Positions 35,850-47,497 of a stretch of DNA of 64,000 nucleotides are shown here, piece by piece. Origin of the DNA: Amaurobius ferox (lineage: Eukaryota > Arthropoda > Arachnida > Araneae > Amaurobiidae); NCBI GenBank assembly GCA_951213105.1, contig OX578140.1:36422003-36486002 (forward strand), read 5' to 3'. Each line of letters opens with the position of its first letter. Positions within the stretch are counted from its first letter, which is position 1. The position numbers and the translations under genes are program-made. Under the pieces are notes generated by a model. It worked only from the letters and a program-made list of their open reading frames with translations. It was not told where the DNA came from and did not search any database.

Positions 35850-36480
35850 ATAATATCTATGGTATAGGTATCCTGTTGAAATCGGAATTTTACGAAAAAT
35901 ATAAACACTTTGGACGTTTCTATTTAAGAAGCTAATACATAAAAAAATTATCAAAAATAAATACCATTTACGAATACATAAAAGTAATTTCAATATTTAA
36001 ATTGTATTAAACTTTATTTTTGTTAGAGTAAGTTTTTGCTTCACTTTGCCTATTTTCACTCGAAATATATTTTAAATTGTGAACGACACCCAATAACGGT
36101 ATAGTATAAATATTGAAAATTTTCTGCTTTTGAAGTTTTTAGTGTTTATATCTCGAAAACTAAGATGCTGGATTTGAATAAACAGTAAGTGAAAAAACTG
36201 CAGCACTTGAAAGCCTTACAATAAATTGGATTACGTATAGGATTTAGTTTTTGAAAGAGTGTTTATATTGTCGATATTTTTGATATTTTGAACGATTTTC
36301 AAAAAGTGGTTCTAATTCAGATATTTTATTATTTAGAGCTATTTTGTAAATGTCCTAAGCGGATAAGGTCTAATGCGGATAAAGATTATTATCAGTGTGT
36401 TCAAATATGTTGAAAAATTTGTTAATTTTATTGGAGTTTTATTTTACAAGAATTTATTCACATTTGGGCTCCACCAGACT
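35850..36480 (+). repeat. AT-rich dispersed repeat family, copy
   Basis: GGTATCCTGTTGAAATCGGA, ACGAAAAATATAAACACTTT and later TATATCTCGAAAACTAAGA-type stretches resemble 11.3-12.0 and 39.4 kb. Confidence 0.5.
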
Positions 36481-36779
36481 GAAACTACCGCCGATTTTTC
36501 TTTACACAAAAATTTTACAGAGCTTAAACTCATTCCAATTTTTTATAGTACAGGCTATTTTCTTTCTATGTGTTAACTTATTTTGTAGGACTTTGGGGAT
36601 TATTTTTAAAGCCACTATTTCATTCTTCTTCTCTTTCTTCAAAATATTTAATCTTTTTATCACTACCTATAAACAAGTTGTACATATTTCTTATTCAGCT
36701 CGCAGAAAGCCGATGTCAAATAAAATTGTCATTTCAAAAATATATTTCATAAAAAAATGGTTTTAATAAATTATTGAAG

Positions 36780-36985
36780 ACTAAGAAAATAAAAGCCATT
36801 TTATTTGTGGAATGCAGAAAAAGAGACAGATATCTCAACCTCCCCCCCCCACCACCACCACCTCTTTCTCTCTTTTCTCTGTTGTGTAATTTGCATTTCT
36901 TTTTGTATAAGAAGTGACAGCAATATAAACATCGCTGCTGTCAGCTAAGAAACCCGTTATTCAATATCAAGTGACATATATCTTT
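36780..36985 (+). repeat. Dispersed repeat family, copy 3
   Basis: AAAATAAAAGCCATTTTATT, an AGACAGATATCTC stretch and ATCGCTGCTGTCAGCTAAGA match the 28.7-kb copy. Confidence 0.55.
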
Positions 36986-37074
36986 ATTCACACCGTTTTA
37001 GATTTATACGATTGGTAACATAACATTTGAATAAATATTTATTTATTTTTTAAGTTATTTTTTGTTCTGTCCTC

Positions 37075-37475
37075 TTAAATTCCGAAATTAATTTCACACA
37101 AGTTTAATATTGACTGATATTTGAGATAACCTTGTTCTAACTCGCGCTATTCAATAAACATTAGAAAATAGGGGAAAATGTTTTATTTTATTTTCTGCAA
37201 TCTGAACAGTTTTAAACGCCCAATCTAACTTTTTAGTGCAAGTACGAAATATTGGAAAAGAGCACTCTAATTAAATTTTCAGAGCTTATCTACGTATAAA
37301 ACATAAATATGAATTGAAATTTTTCATTATAGACTGAAGCCTACGGGTTTAAACTATTAAATTGATGGAAGAAATTCAGACAAACCAGGGTAGATTATTC
37401 GTTCATGTCCAATTTATAGGGTGTTATGGGTAAAATTGGAAAAATAGCTATGATAAACGTACGAGCTCTTTTTTT
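37075..37475 (+). repeat. ~500-bp dispersed repeat, copy 2 (shortened)
   Basis: ATTCAATAAACATTAGAAAA, CGAAATATTGGAAAAGAGC and GGGTGTTATGGGTAAAATTG follow the family order. The 3' part is missing where the satellite array begins. Confidence 0.55.
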
Positions 37476-37479
37476 TTGC

Positions 37480-38465
37480 ACCTAATAGATTGAGAAAAAG
37501 ATTTTGCACCTAATATCTGAAAAAATTCATCGTGTTGTTCATACAATATTTAAGTTAGAAGTATATATTAAATTTTCCTTTTTCTATATCCGTTTACATT
37601 TTCATTCACATAAATTCTGAAATAAATTTGTTTTAAATTTTCTGTATTCGACATATTACTGTAGGGTGATGATGAAGTTTGCATTATATTGTTTGACATC
37701 AGCCTTTTTAAATGAAAAATTATATATAATTAAGCACCTAATAGATTGAGAAAAAATTTTTGCACCTAATATCTGAAAAAATTCATCGCGTTGTTCATGA
37801 AATATTTAAGATAGAAGCGTATATTAAATTTTCCTTTTCCTATATTCGATTACATTTTCATTCACATAAATTCTGAAATAAATTTGTTTTAAATTTTCTT
37901 TATTCCACACATCACTGTAGGCTGATGATGAAACTTGCATTATATTCTTTGACATCAGCATTTTTGAATGAAAAAAAAATCATTAAAATGCATTGCATTG
38001 TTCATGAAATATTAAAGTCAGAAGCATATATTAAAATTTTTCATTTGCAGTATTCGATTGCATTTTCTGTTCACATAAATTCTAAAATGAATTTGTTTCA
38101 AATTTTCGTTATTCCACATTGCTCCGTAAGGTGATGATGAAACTTGCATCCTATTCCTTGACATCAACCTTATTGAATGAAAAAAATTCATCAAAATGCA
38201 TCGCATTGTTCATAAAATATAGACGTTAGAAACATATATTAAAATGTTCCTTTTTTTCCTTGTTTCTGTATCTGACTGCATTTTTTGTTCACATAAATTC
38301 TGAAAAAAATTTGGTTTAAGTTTTAATTATTCCACCTGTGCTGTAGGGTGATGATGAAACTTGCACCCTATTCCTTGACATCAGCCTTATTGAATGAAAA
38401 AAAAATCATCAAAATCCATCGCGTTGTTCATGAAATATTTAAGTTATAAAGCGTAAAGTGCTCCC
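37480..38465 (+). repeat. Tandem array, four ~212-250-bp satellite-like units
   Basis: GATGATGAAACTTGCAT recurs near 37672, 37924, 38135 and 38349. Each is followed by TTGACATCAGC, a short A-run, AATGCATCGCATTGTTCAT-type sequence and CACATAAATTCTGAAAT. Units differ by roughly a tenth of positions. Single units are scattered at 33.3, 33.6 and 35.0 kb. Confidence 0.85.
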
Positions 38466-38499
38466 TTTCATATATCAGATTCCATTTTCAATTTACTTA

Positions 38500-39015
38500 A
38501 ATAAATTTGGAAAACGTTTAATACTTAAATATTTTAAGCTACTAATTCGCACTGTCTTTTTAACAACTAATAAACAGAGCTTTATTTCCCTGTCTGCAAT
38601 CTAAGCAATTTCAAATATCCAACCTAGTTGCTTAGTGCCATTATGAAATATCAGGATCTAAATCGCTAAATGCATTTTTAGAACCTTCCTACATATGCGC
38701 CAGAATATACATATAATGCCTGCATAAACTGCCTGAGGAATTAAATTATTGAATAAATGAATGCTAGAACTTCGCAAAAGATATGGGCTGTTCGTTTATG
38801 CCCTATTTAAAAGACGTTGTAGAAAATTGAAAAATTAGGCATGACAGGCGTGGACATTATTCCTACTTTATTACATTATGAAAAATGCGAAATTTGACAC
38901 TTTTGAAATTTCTAGGATGTAAAAGAAGTTTTGTGCTTTCTTAACGTTACAGGAGGAATATTAAATTTTAACTTTCAGAAAATTATATAAAACGGAATTT
39001 ATATCATTTTTTCTG
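38500..39015 (+). repeat. ~500-bp dispersed repeat, copy 3
   Basis: TTCGCACTGTCTTTTTAACA, AAAAGACGTTGTAGAAAATT and TTTTAACTTTCAGAAAATTA are in family order. Confidence 0.65.
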
Positions 39016-39094
39016 TAGCAATTTCTGTGTACTGGAATTAAAACTTAGCTTGGACAACACACGACTCGGAGAATCTTTATTAATTTCTGATTAT

Positions 39095-39387
39095 ACTTCT
39101 TCTTCGACCCAGACCGTCCAGAAAGGTATATGGTATCTGTTTGGACGGCCCGGAAGTGCCACTCAATTTAGACCGAAACCCAGTGGGGGGAGGCATCCAC
39201 AGGAACCGTACCCTCCTTCCCCTACCACCAACCTTTCGGAAGGACTTACTGACCCACATATTAACCGTGTCCGCACTCCACGTGAACACGGAACAGTTTT
39301 GGCAGTGGCTGGAAGTCAGCAGCTTCTCGAACCTGGGCCGACCGAGTGCAATTCCCGCACGCTAACCACTGGGCTGTCGCGCCCCAC
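39095..39387 (-). mobile_element. tRNA-derived SINE, minus strand
   Basis: On the minus strand it begins GGGGCGCGACAGCCCAGTGG, where the tRNA box A is recognisable. It carries a broken box B (GGTTCGA, then an insertion) and the common body, and ends TCTGGGTCGAAGAAGAAG. Near-identical flanks AATT[T/G]CTGATTAT at 39082-39094 and 39388-39400 are its target duplication. It is the same family as 44850-45135 and the tRNA part of 8815-9197, but has no 5S head. Confidence 0.85.
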
Positions 39388-39409
39388 AATTGCTGATTAT
39401 TGTATTTTT

Positions 39410-39600
39410 TATACCTGTATAACGTCTATGGTATGGGATATCTGATTGAAATCGGAGCGTTATGAAAAATGTGAATTCTTTAGATGCTTATATCTCCGAA
39501 CTTAATAAATAAGAATATAAACAATTTATTCTTTTTCGTGAAAAATAGTATACCATTTATTAATGTACAAAAATAATTTAAATATTCTAATATTTTGAAA
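39410..39600 (+). repeat. AT-rich dispersed repeat family, fragment
   Basis: ATATCTGATTGAAATCGGAG and TGCTTATATCTCCGAAC match the copy at 35.85 kb. Confidence 0.5.
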
Positions 39601-39745
39601 AAATAATCTCAAATAAATAAGTTTTCTTCTGCTATGTTAATTTACATTTCTTTTTTTGAATAAGAAATGACTGCACATGATAAATAAACATCTTGCTGTC
39701 AGCTAAAATGCATCATGTGAAACATATCTTTATTCTGCCTTTTTC
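39600..39745 (+). repeat. Dispersed repeat family, copy 4 (partial)
   Basis: A TTTACATTTCTTTTTTTGAA stretch, AAATAAACATCTTGCTGTCA and GCTAAAATGC are in family order. Confidence 0.45.
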
Positions 39746-39809
39746 AGATCTATACGATTGGTAAAATAAAATTTAAATGAACATTTATATTTGTTTTATT
39801 TTCTTTTTC

Positions 39810-40345
39810 TATTCTCTTAAATTCCAAAATTAATTGCATGCACTTATAATCTCGACAAATATTTGATGTAACTCGCGCCGTCGTTTAATAAACATTTGAA
39901 AATAATGAGAATTTTCTTCCTTGCAATCCACGCAATTTCAAGACGCCTAATTTAACTGTTTTAGTGCTAGTGCGAAATATTAGGAAAGAGCTCTCCAACT
40001 AAATTTTCAGAGTCTTTCTACGTATATAAACCGGAATATGAATTCAAATTTTCTCATTATAAACTGAAACCTGCGGGGGGGCCTAAATTATTAAATTGAT
40101 GGATGCAAATTAGACAAAGGACGTTTGATTATTCATTTAAGCCATATTTATACAGCGTTTTAGAGAAAGTTGGAAAAGTAGTTAAAAGATATATACAAAC
40201 ATTTTCCCCCTTATTAGACTGTGAAAATACGAAATTTGAGATTTCTTAAATTTTGGGGGCTCTAAACAAAGTTTTGCACTTTTAAATTATTGGAAAGAGT
40301 AATACAACCTCTTTTCGAATAATATAGGAAACAGAATTTATAGCA
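39810..40345 (+). repeat. ~500-bp dispersed repeat, copy 4
   Basis: AACTCGCGCCGTCGTTTAAT, AATCCACGCAATTTCAAGAC, CAGCGTTTTAGAGAAAGTTG and a CAGAATTTATAG end are in family order. Confidence 0.65.
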
Positions 40346-40677
40346 CACATTTTATTTTAAAATGAATTTCCTTGAAAGCCAATTAAATTTTGATGTGGAC
40401 AGGGATTTACTTCTCCTACGAAATTAAATTGATTCTACACTTTTTCATTGTTTATATTCTTTGAAAATGATAAGTTATCGTTTTATTACGCAAAATTTAT
40501 GTACATAAAACTGAAAGTATGTTTGTTTGTTCGTGTGTCTGTCTGTTTAGTATATTTGACTAATATTGAGTAATAATTGAGTTTTTGACTAATATTTTTT
40601 TCAAATTTGATGTATTTATTCTATATCAAAGTAGTTATAATTATTCTATATGAAAATTATTATAGTTATTCTATATA

Positions 40678-41799
40678 CACTAAAGAGCCAAATCATTATG
40701 ACCACCCCCACTGTGTGCGAATGGACTTGCCTGAATGACACGGAGGGCATGTGAGCAGGTGGGAATGGTAGTTAACGGCTGCCTGTGATTCTGAAGCATA
40801 ATTCTATCACTTCCGTGTGTGTGTGATGGTTAAGGCTGCTGATATAAGCGAGTTCGATCAAATGCAGATCGTGATACCCGACAGCTCGGAACGAGTATTT
40901 CCAAAACTGCACGGCTCATCAGGTGTTCGCGAGCTGTCGTAGTTGTAGATGGCAAAGCATTGGACGTCCACGCGTCATCAACGAAACTAGACGTCGGAGA
41001 CTGTCCCGCTTGGTGAAGTAAAATGGGCGACAGCCAGTGGCTCAACTGACATCCGATTACAATACAAATTCCAGTAGAAGTATTTCGGAGCACACACTTC
41101 AGCCGACTCTGATGGATATGGGACTCCGCAGCAGACGCCTCTCTAATGTGTCTCTGTGAACCAAGCGTCATCGCCATTTACGCCTCCAGTGGGCCTGGGA
41201 ACATCGTAACTGACCATGGAACAATGGAACAGAGTTGCCTGGTCGGATAAATTACGATATTGGGTTCTTCATAGTCGCGTCTCAGTACGCTGTCTTCCAG
41301 GTGAACAGTTTCTCGACGCAAGTACCGCGGGTCATAAACAGGTCGGACGTGGCGGTATTATGGATTGAGTAACTTTCTCATGGGCGTCTCTGGGACCGCT
41401 GGTTGTGACGGAACACACCATGAAAGCTGTGGACTATCTCAACATCATTGCTGACCAGTTGCACCCTTACATGGCATCAGTCTTCCCCAACGGGAATGGA
41501 GTTTTCCAGCAGACAGGAATTGTGCTACAGTGGTTAGAGGAGCATGCGGATGAATTTCAGTTGATTTCCTGGGCGCCTAACTCGCCGGACCTTAATCCCA
41601 TAGAGCACATTTGGAATGTTCCGCCCATGAATATTCGGGAGTTGCGGGACCGCTGCTTGCACATCTGGTACCATCTGTCTCCGGCCACCTTCCAAAGACT
41701 TATGACATCCATCCCACAGCGGGTTGCAGCTGTTTTGCGTGTCAAAAATGGAGCAACAGAATATTATGTAGGTGGTCATAATGTTTTGGCTCTTCAGCG
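40678..41799 (+). mobile_element. Tc1-like element with both terminal inverted repeats
   Basis: The ends match over about 28 bp with few changes: left CACTAAAGAGCCAAATCATT, right inverse CGCTGAAGAGCCAAAACATT, both continuing ATGACCACC. TA dinucleotides flank at 40676-40677 and 41800-41801, the standard Tc1/mariner target. Length is 1,122 bp. Confidence 0.85.
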
Positions 41800-41806
41800 T
41801 ATATAG
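40800..41806 (+). pseudogene. Tc1-like transposase pseudogene
   Basis: The first two thirds are broken by stops and shifts but still show phrases such as WNRVAWSDKLRY, a decayed first catalytic-Asp block (normally F-S-D-E-S-R). The final frame (41405-41806) has a VFQQ stretch in which the second catalytic Asp block (QQDNA) has been lost. It then has SWAPNSPDLNPIEHIWN, the conserved glutamate region, and a C-terminal tail that runs into the terminal repeat. With one catalytic block missing and several stops it cannot be active. The order of motifs matches Tc1 transposases; helper function from another copy is possible but not visible here. Confidence 0.75.
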
Positions 41807-42394
41807 CTATTCTATAGTTAAATTATTGCGGGTAATCTCACCCATGTTTCAAGTTTTTGGGACCAGAGATTGTAAAGATGTTAATAAAAAACGCAAAATT
41901 AAACATTCCATAGATTTTGCATCATGCAGACGATTATTTTTCGAAAAATTATTTTGGAAGAAAAGGATATCATGTTGCTTAGCAATGTAATGAAATCATA
42001 TGCATTTGTACCGCAGACGATTTTAAATCTACAGAACCGATTTAAATAACAAAGAAAGTGATAGAAAAATAAATCTTATAAATGACCGGTTTTATATTTT
42101 AGATTTGGTTATATTAGTTAATATCTTGGGATATAAGATTGCGGGAATTATTGATGTCTTCAATTTATTTTTAGAATACTACTAGAATTTCGCACATATT
42201 TTAAAAGACGAGCAACGCCGAGTATATCTGCCAGTAATATGTAAAATAAATATTTGTTTTAAATTTCTCCCTGTTTGCAGTTAAGTTTCTATTTAGGCAG
42301 AAGGGGTGATATTTCCAGCATTTCATATGTAGCCAACTTTTCAAATTAAAAAAAAATAATAATAATAAAATAGTTTTTATAATTTTAGTTTTTT

Positions 42395-43566
42395 AACACT
42401 TTACATCATAGTTGAAAAGTGTTTATGACTTTGTCCATTCTGTCTGTCTCTGTCTGTCTATCTGTCTGTCCGTTAGCACGATAACTGTCGTAAAAATGAC
42501 TTTATCGAAATGAAATGTTAGTATATTGTTCAGACGGTCTGTGGGACCTATGGAAATATAAATGAATAATATCACCCAATTAGTTTTGGATTGAACCCGG
42601 GTTGAAAAAATGTAATACATTGAACCCTATGGGACCTAATTTTTCAAACGTTTTTTAAGCGAATTTAAAATTCACAAATTGCTTCGAAAGTTTTAGGAAA
42701 TATTGAAATTATCACATAAAATATATAAAAAAAAATTTCAGAAAAATATATTCTGTAGTTTTTTAAATAAAAATTAAAATAATAATTACTCCCATTATAT
42801 GAAGAGATCACGTGACCATTATATGAAGAAATCACGTGACCCACTTTAAAATAAAATATGGCATCCATCTTGTGTCAAAATCGTGATTTTTAAAGTTCTT
42901 TTGAATTTATATTTTGTCTTGTATCCGTCTTAAAACCGCTTTATTTTTGCTTTATTTCTGTGATCGATGCTCTGAAACAACGCAATTACAATATATTTGA
43001 TTTTAAAGGATCATTAAACTTTGATTATTTCTACAACAAAGCCTAATTTTCACTTATGGAGATTGTAAACACATCAAGCTATAAGATGAGTTATATAAGA
43101 ATTGCTGAATTTCTTTAACGCAAAATTATTTAGCTATGGAGTCTGCAATATAGATTATATGAGTGAAACATTAATTGATTTTACATTGAGAAACAGATTT
43201 TTTCGATGAAGTTTTAAGCATAGAGTTAAATTACTTTTACCTCCATGGTTTTAAGTTTTTAAGTAAAATAAATTATTGTAGTATTGTGATGAATGAAAGG
43301 AATGGAATGAAAGTGTATGAACAAAATATTTACTTCTTTTGCATCAAGAGCCAGCCGATTTATATTTCAATGACGTCATTTGAATAAAGTTCATTTCTTC
43401 CCGATGAAGTTTTAAGTTTTCAAATATAATAACTTAATGTAGTATTGTGATAATTTTTGAAATATTACCGCTGAATGTATCGCATTTTATAGATGTTTAA
43501 ATAAAATTGCATTGTAGTTAGAAAGTGTTTCATAATCAATGCTTTATGCATGATTGATCTTTCTTG
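42395..43566 (+). repeat. ~1.3-kb repeat, copy A
   Basis: It starts AACACTTTACATCATAGTTG with an AACACTTT...AAAGTGTT hairpin and a CTGTCTGTC run. CCCAATTAGTTTTGGATTGA and GATCACGTGACC-type motifs follow. It ends TGATTGATCTTTCTTG. Copies B (minus, 47498-48788) and C (49475-50761) share the whole order. No coding capacity. It may be a non-autonomous DNA element. Confidence 0.75.
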
Positions 43567-43689
43567 TTTTTCTATTATTTTCCCGATTGGCTAATTTCCT
43601 AAATTTACAATTTTATTCCACTTCCTAACTCAAAAAACTTTCCGATTTTCGTCACCATCTTTCTTCGTGAAATACACATTTCTTTCAGA

Positions 43690-43960
43690 TACCTCCTACT
43701 CACGATCAGACACAAAGCCAATGTCACAAAAATGTCACTTTAGAAATCCATTTAGTAGAAGAGTGTTTCAATAAACTTTATACAAGGAAATTAAAATATA
43801 TTTTATTTATCACAAAAGCAGAGATAGATGTCCTAATACGTATTTTATCTATTATACACATATAGTATCTATATTTCTTTTCGAAAAATAAGGGACTGCA
43901 AAATAAACATATTTGCTGTCAGTTACAAATCCTTTCTTCGATATCTTAAGAAATGGATCT
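43690..43960 (+). repeat. Dispersed repeat family, copy 5
   Basis: GTCACAAAAATGTCACTTTA, GAAATCCATTTAGTAGAA and ATTTGCTGTCAGTTACAAAT are in family order. Confidence 0.55.
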
Positions 43961-44039
43961 CTTCCATTTGTATTTTAAATTATTCCATTAGCATAAGAAA
44001 ATTTAAAACAAACTATAACAATTCAGAGCGAATAACATT

Positions 44040-44280
44040 AAAATCTGTATAAATAAAATCGAAAATATCTCTGTCTATTTTTTTGTTTATTTGTTTGTAT
44101 ATTTGTCTCATCATCACGGGATAGCGTGTCAGTGGAATAGTCGCATCAGACGATATTTTTATTATATTTTATCAATTAATTTATTTATAATCTTTCATTC
44201 TATTGTAGTAACTATGGTAACCGAGTTACATTTCATATTCCTGAAATCTTCTGTTGGCTGTTCTTTCACATAAACTGTTG
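44040..44280 (+). mobile_element. Helitron 5'-end fragment
   Basis: GTATAAATAAAATCGAAAAT followed by a TGTCTATTTTTTTGTTTATT stretch and TCATCATCACGGGATAGCG parallels the 5' ends at 58719 and 61276. The rest is lost. Confidence 0.4.
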
Positions 44281-44507
44281 AAAAATATTGGTGTAATTAA
44301 TTGATTATTTTTTTATATATCGGAAAACACTAAAAATACGGCAACAATAGTCTTCGAAGATCAAGTATTGTTTTACAAACAGCAATTTCTGATTCAATTT
44401 GAAACGGTTTTCGATATTCAGAACTTTTATAGTGTCACATTCAATATGCAGGTATCACAAGCAGGAAGAAGTATGCCATGCCACAAAAAAGTGTCACATT
44501 TAATGAC

Positions 44508-44700
44508 TTCTATCTACAAATAAAATTGAAAATCCATCTGTTTGTCACATCATCAAGGGAGAACGGCTGAACCGAATTTCGTGAAATTTAGATAGGTAGC
44601 CACAATAAGGACCTAATTAAAGTTGAGGCTTCCGTCTGTCTGCATGTCCTTCTGACTGTTTCCTCACTTTGAGCATTACCTCTTTATCTACGCTTCACTC
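44508..44700 (+). mobile_element. Helitron 5'-end fragment
   Basis: CTACAAATAAAATTGAAAAT, GGGAGAACGGCTGAACCGAA and GTGAAATTTAGATAGGTAGC follow the family 5' end. No 3' end before the Tc1-like element at 44784. Confidence 0.5.
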
Positions 44701-44833
44701 GTTCTCATTGGCTAGTGGCCATTAAATCTAACACCAACACACTTAATCGAAATTGTTGATAACCTGTTTTGCACTACCCGATACAGAAAATGCAACACCA
44801 TGAAAGATCGAATAAAGTATGATGATAAAGGAC

Positions 44834-44849
44834 ACACAGACAGAGAGGG
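44834..44849. repeat. Left 16-bp target duplication of the SINE
   Basis: ACACAGACAGAGAGGG recurs exactly at 45136-45151. Confidence 0.9.
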
Positions 44850-45135
44850 GCGCGGTAGCCCATTGGTTAGCGCGCTGGAGTTGCACTCGGTAGGCCCGGG
44901 TTCGATTCCAGCCACTGCCAAAACTGCCGCCGTGTTCATGCGGAGTACGATCACGTTAAACATGTGGGTCCGAAATTCCTTCCGAGAGGTTGGTGGTAGG
45001 GGAAGGAGGGTACGGTCCCTGTGGATGCCTCCCCCACTGGGTTCCGGTCCAAATTGGGTGGCACTTCCCGGCCGTCCAAAACAGTTACCTTACACCTTTC
45101 TGGTAGGTCGGACGGTCTGGGTCTCAACAACAACA
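44850..45135 (+). mobile_element. tRNA-derived SINE, most complete copy
   Basis: The head GCGCGGTAGCCCATTGGTTA has a box A form and GGGTTCGATTCCAGCC a box B form at usual tRNA spacing. The body follows (GAGGTTGGTGGTAGGGGAAG, GTGGATGCCTCCCCCACTGG, GGTCGGACGGTCTGGGTCTC) and the tail is a (CAA)n run. A perfect 16-bp target duplication flanks it. It is inserted in a Tc1-like element, so it is younger than that element. Confidence 0.92.
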
Positions 45136-45159
45136 ACACAGACAGAGAGGGCTTATATA

Positions 45160-46450
45160 AATAAGTGATGTTAATTCCAGAAGCATAATACAATACAGTA
45201 ATGGCATTGACAGGGTGATCAGTAGGCAGTAGGACCACCTCTCGCGGCGAAACAAGCAGCAACCGCAGCAAGCAGCAACCAAACAAGCAGCAACCAAGAA
45301 CATATGCAATGAACGTGTGGATACTTTCCTGAGGGATGGAAAATCATATGCCTCCAACCATTCCCCACAGGTCATACTCTGTTTGAGGCAAAGGCAGAGC
45401 AGCCAAACGACGGCCAATCACGTCCCATACATGTTCGATGGATGACAAATATAGAGACAGCGGAGGTCAAGGAAGCACCTGGATACCTTGCAAGGCTTGT
45501 CTGTTGATGGTCGCAGTGTGCGGTCGCGCGTTATCTTGCTGGAAAGCAACATATTGCAACCACTGAAGGTAGGGACGTGCAACCGGCCGCAGCACCTCAT
45601 CCACATATCGTCGTGCCATCATTGTGCCTCTGATACCAACCAGATATGACTGGCTGTCGAAGCCGATGGCACCCCCAGCCATGATGCCGCGTTGTCGAGC
45701 AGTATGGCGTTCAACAGCCGCAGCATGATTGTATCTGTTTCTACGTCGCCTCCAGACTCTCACAAGGCGACTGCCATTGGACAAACAGAACCGAGACTCG
45801 TCACTGAACACTACCCTGTTCTATTCTGTCGTCCAAGAGGCTCGGGCCCAACTTCATTACAATCTCTCACGTCGGTGTCTTGTTATCAATGGCAGTTTTC
45901 GTAAAGGACGGTTTGAGTGAAAGTCGCTTTCGGCCAATGGTCGAGAAACTGTTCTCGCTGATATTGTAACATCCAGTGTACCCTAAAAACTCTGTGGAAT
46001 GTCGACAGTCGTCTTTTTTGAGGCCGCCACCGCATGTCTTCGAATGCGTCGACCAACAAGTGCTGATGTAAGTCTGGATGGACCTGTACCACTGCGACGA
46101 TTCGGATGCCCTTCTTCAATCCATCTTCTCCAAATCCTTTGTGCAGTAGACGCATCTACGAGTGTTTCAGCGGCGATACGACCAACCAACCGTGCATAGG
46201 CCTAAAATGAATCCCTTCACACGATCGCCCAAATGAGAAACGGACTTCGGCCAGCATCTCTTCAACAGCACGTGTCTTCTGAAATGAAAAATAGCTCGAA
46301 AAACAGGTTTCCTTAGACGACAGACAGTAACAACTGTTGGCTCGTCCGCCATTTCCATCCCTTTTATCCCGCGCTCTAATCACGTGAGTTACTTGCATTT
46401 CAGACCATTTCCATACTACGGCTATCTGCGTTTGTCTCGTAATTTGCATA
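45160..46450 (-). pseudogene. Tc1-like transposase pseudogene
   Basis: Read leftward. An N-terminal domain includes GRIAAETLVDASTAQRIWRR (about 46110-46185), a helix-turn-helix of the Tc1 paired-like type, and a basic RRSGTGPSR linker. After frame changes comes MFSDESRFCLSNGSRLVRVW (45811 downward), the first catalytic Asp block. YVAFQQDNARPHTA carries the second Asp near 45530. SIEHVWDVIGRRLAALPLP near 45430 carries the glutamate after a stop and frame shift. All three catalytic residues are visible, but separate frames and stops mean the gene is dead. Confidence 0.8.
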
Positions 46451-46489
46451 ATTATATGATCAAAGCTTCATGGTGTTGCATTTTCTATG

Positions 46490-47497
46490 TCTTGTAATCA
46501 CGTGGTAACTGTAAAAGTATTAAACATTACAAATTAACTGTCGCTACAGTTTTATTGCGTCCATGATCCTTGTTATTTACCATCGTTTTCGGTGTTGGCT
46601 ATAATAGATACTTATGTTAAAATTCTGTGTAAAGTTAAAGAGAACATTATAGGTACCTGTACAAAAGGTATAACACAATGTGGCATCAAAGTCGCCAGTC
46701 AGTGAATGAACACATTGTATAAGGTGACAACATTTAGGTATCCTAAGATATAAGAACCTTGGTTAAACAGTCTCTCATTTTGTGCATTCAAAAATGTTAT
46801 AACCAATCTCATTTAATAATCTGCGAAATTTTCGATTGTGTCATTTATTTTAAGTACATAATTTCTAAATTTCTAATATGCTTTGGGGAGATAAAAAGTA
46901 ACTATCCCTTCAAACTATCCCTTGATAAAGGTCTTTATCCTCCCCAAAAAAGTAAAAAACAAGAAATCAGACAAAGAAAATCACATTATAATTTGAAGCT
47001 TTTGTTCTGAAACCAGTAAAGCAACTAAATACAAAACTTTTCATTATACTAAATTATATTTTTCATTCGCCATCCTCCATAGACATAGAAAATATTAGAA
47101 TTAAAAAACTGCAGATATTCTTATTGGCAAATGAAGGAACTAAAGTTTTGAAAAAACTAAAAGACTCGGGTTTATCAAAAAAGTTTGAAATAATAAAAAA
47201 AAAAAATCCACAAGCACAAAAATCAAAAAATTTTCAATCCCTCTAGATATCCAATAGAAGAAAATAAATTAATACAAGAACTTAGAGAAACAGTCTTTTG
47301 ATAGATTCCTTAGAAATAATATAATTAAAACGTTTGAAGGATAAAATGAAAAAACTAATGTTAACCTTTCATTGGATATAGAAACTTCCAGAATAATTAT
47401 CTTAAAAGAATTTATGTTATTAAACTTTATAAAATGCAATATTAAAATTTTTTCTCTATAACAAAATATTTTAATTATCAAATTTGGACATATTAAA
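46490..47497. other. AT-rich intronic DNA, nothing assignable
   Basis: No gene, RNA gene or transposon end is seen. Confidence 0.4.

Larger units (their letters stand above)
40500..42234 (+). mobile_element. Helitron split by a Tc1-like element
   Basis: Left part: ACATAAAACTGAAAGTATG then a TGTTTGTTCGTGTGTCTGTC run, like Helitron 5' ends here. Right part from 41803: CCCATGTTTCAAGTTTTTGG, GTTGCTTAGCAATGTAATGA and the 3' hairpin AGCAACGCCGAGTATATCTG, ending CCAG before T (one change from CTAG). The Tc1-like element at 40678-41799 interrupts it. Confidence 0.45.
44784..46485 (-). mobile_element. Tc1-like element containing a SINE insertion
   Basis: The inverted ends AGAAAATGCAACACCATGAA (44785) and its inverse near 46465-46485 lie close to TA dinucleotides. 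The transposase remnant is on the minus strand. A SINE at 44850-45135 sits near the 3' end and brings the length to about 1.7 kb. Confidence 0.8.

Noticed and set aside
45692..46199. Plus-strand frames opposite the Tc1-like transposase
   Set aside because: They mirror the transposase remnant on the minus strand.
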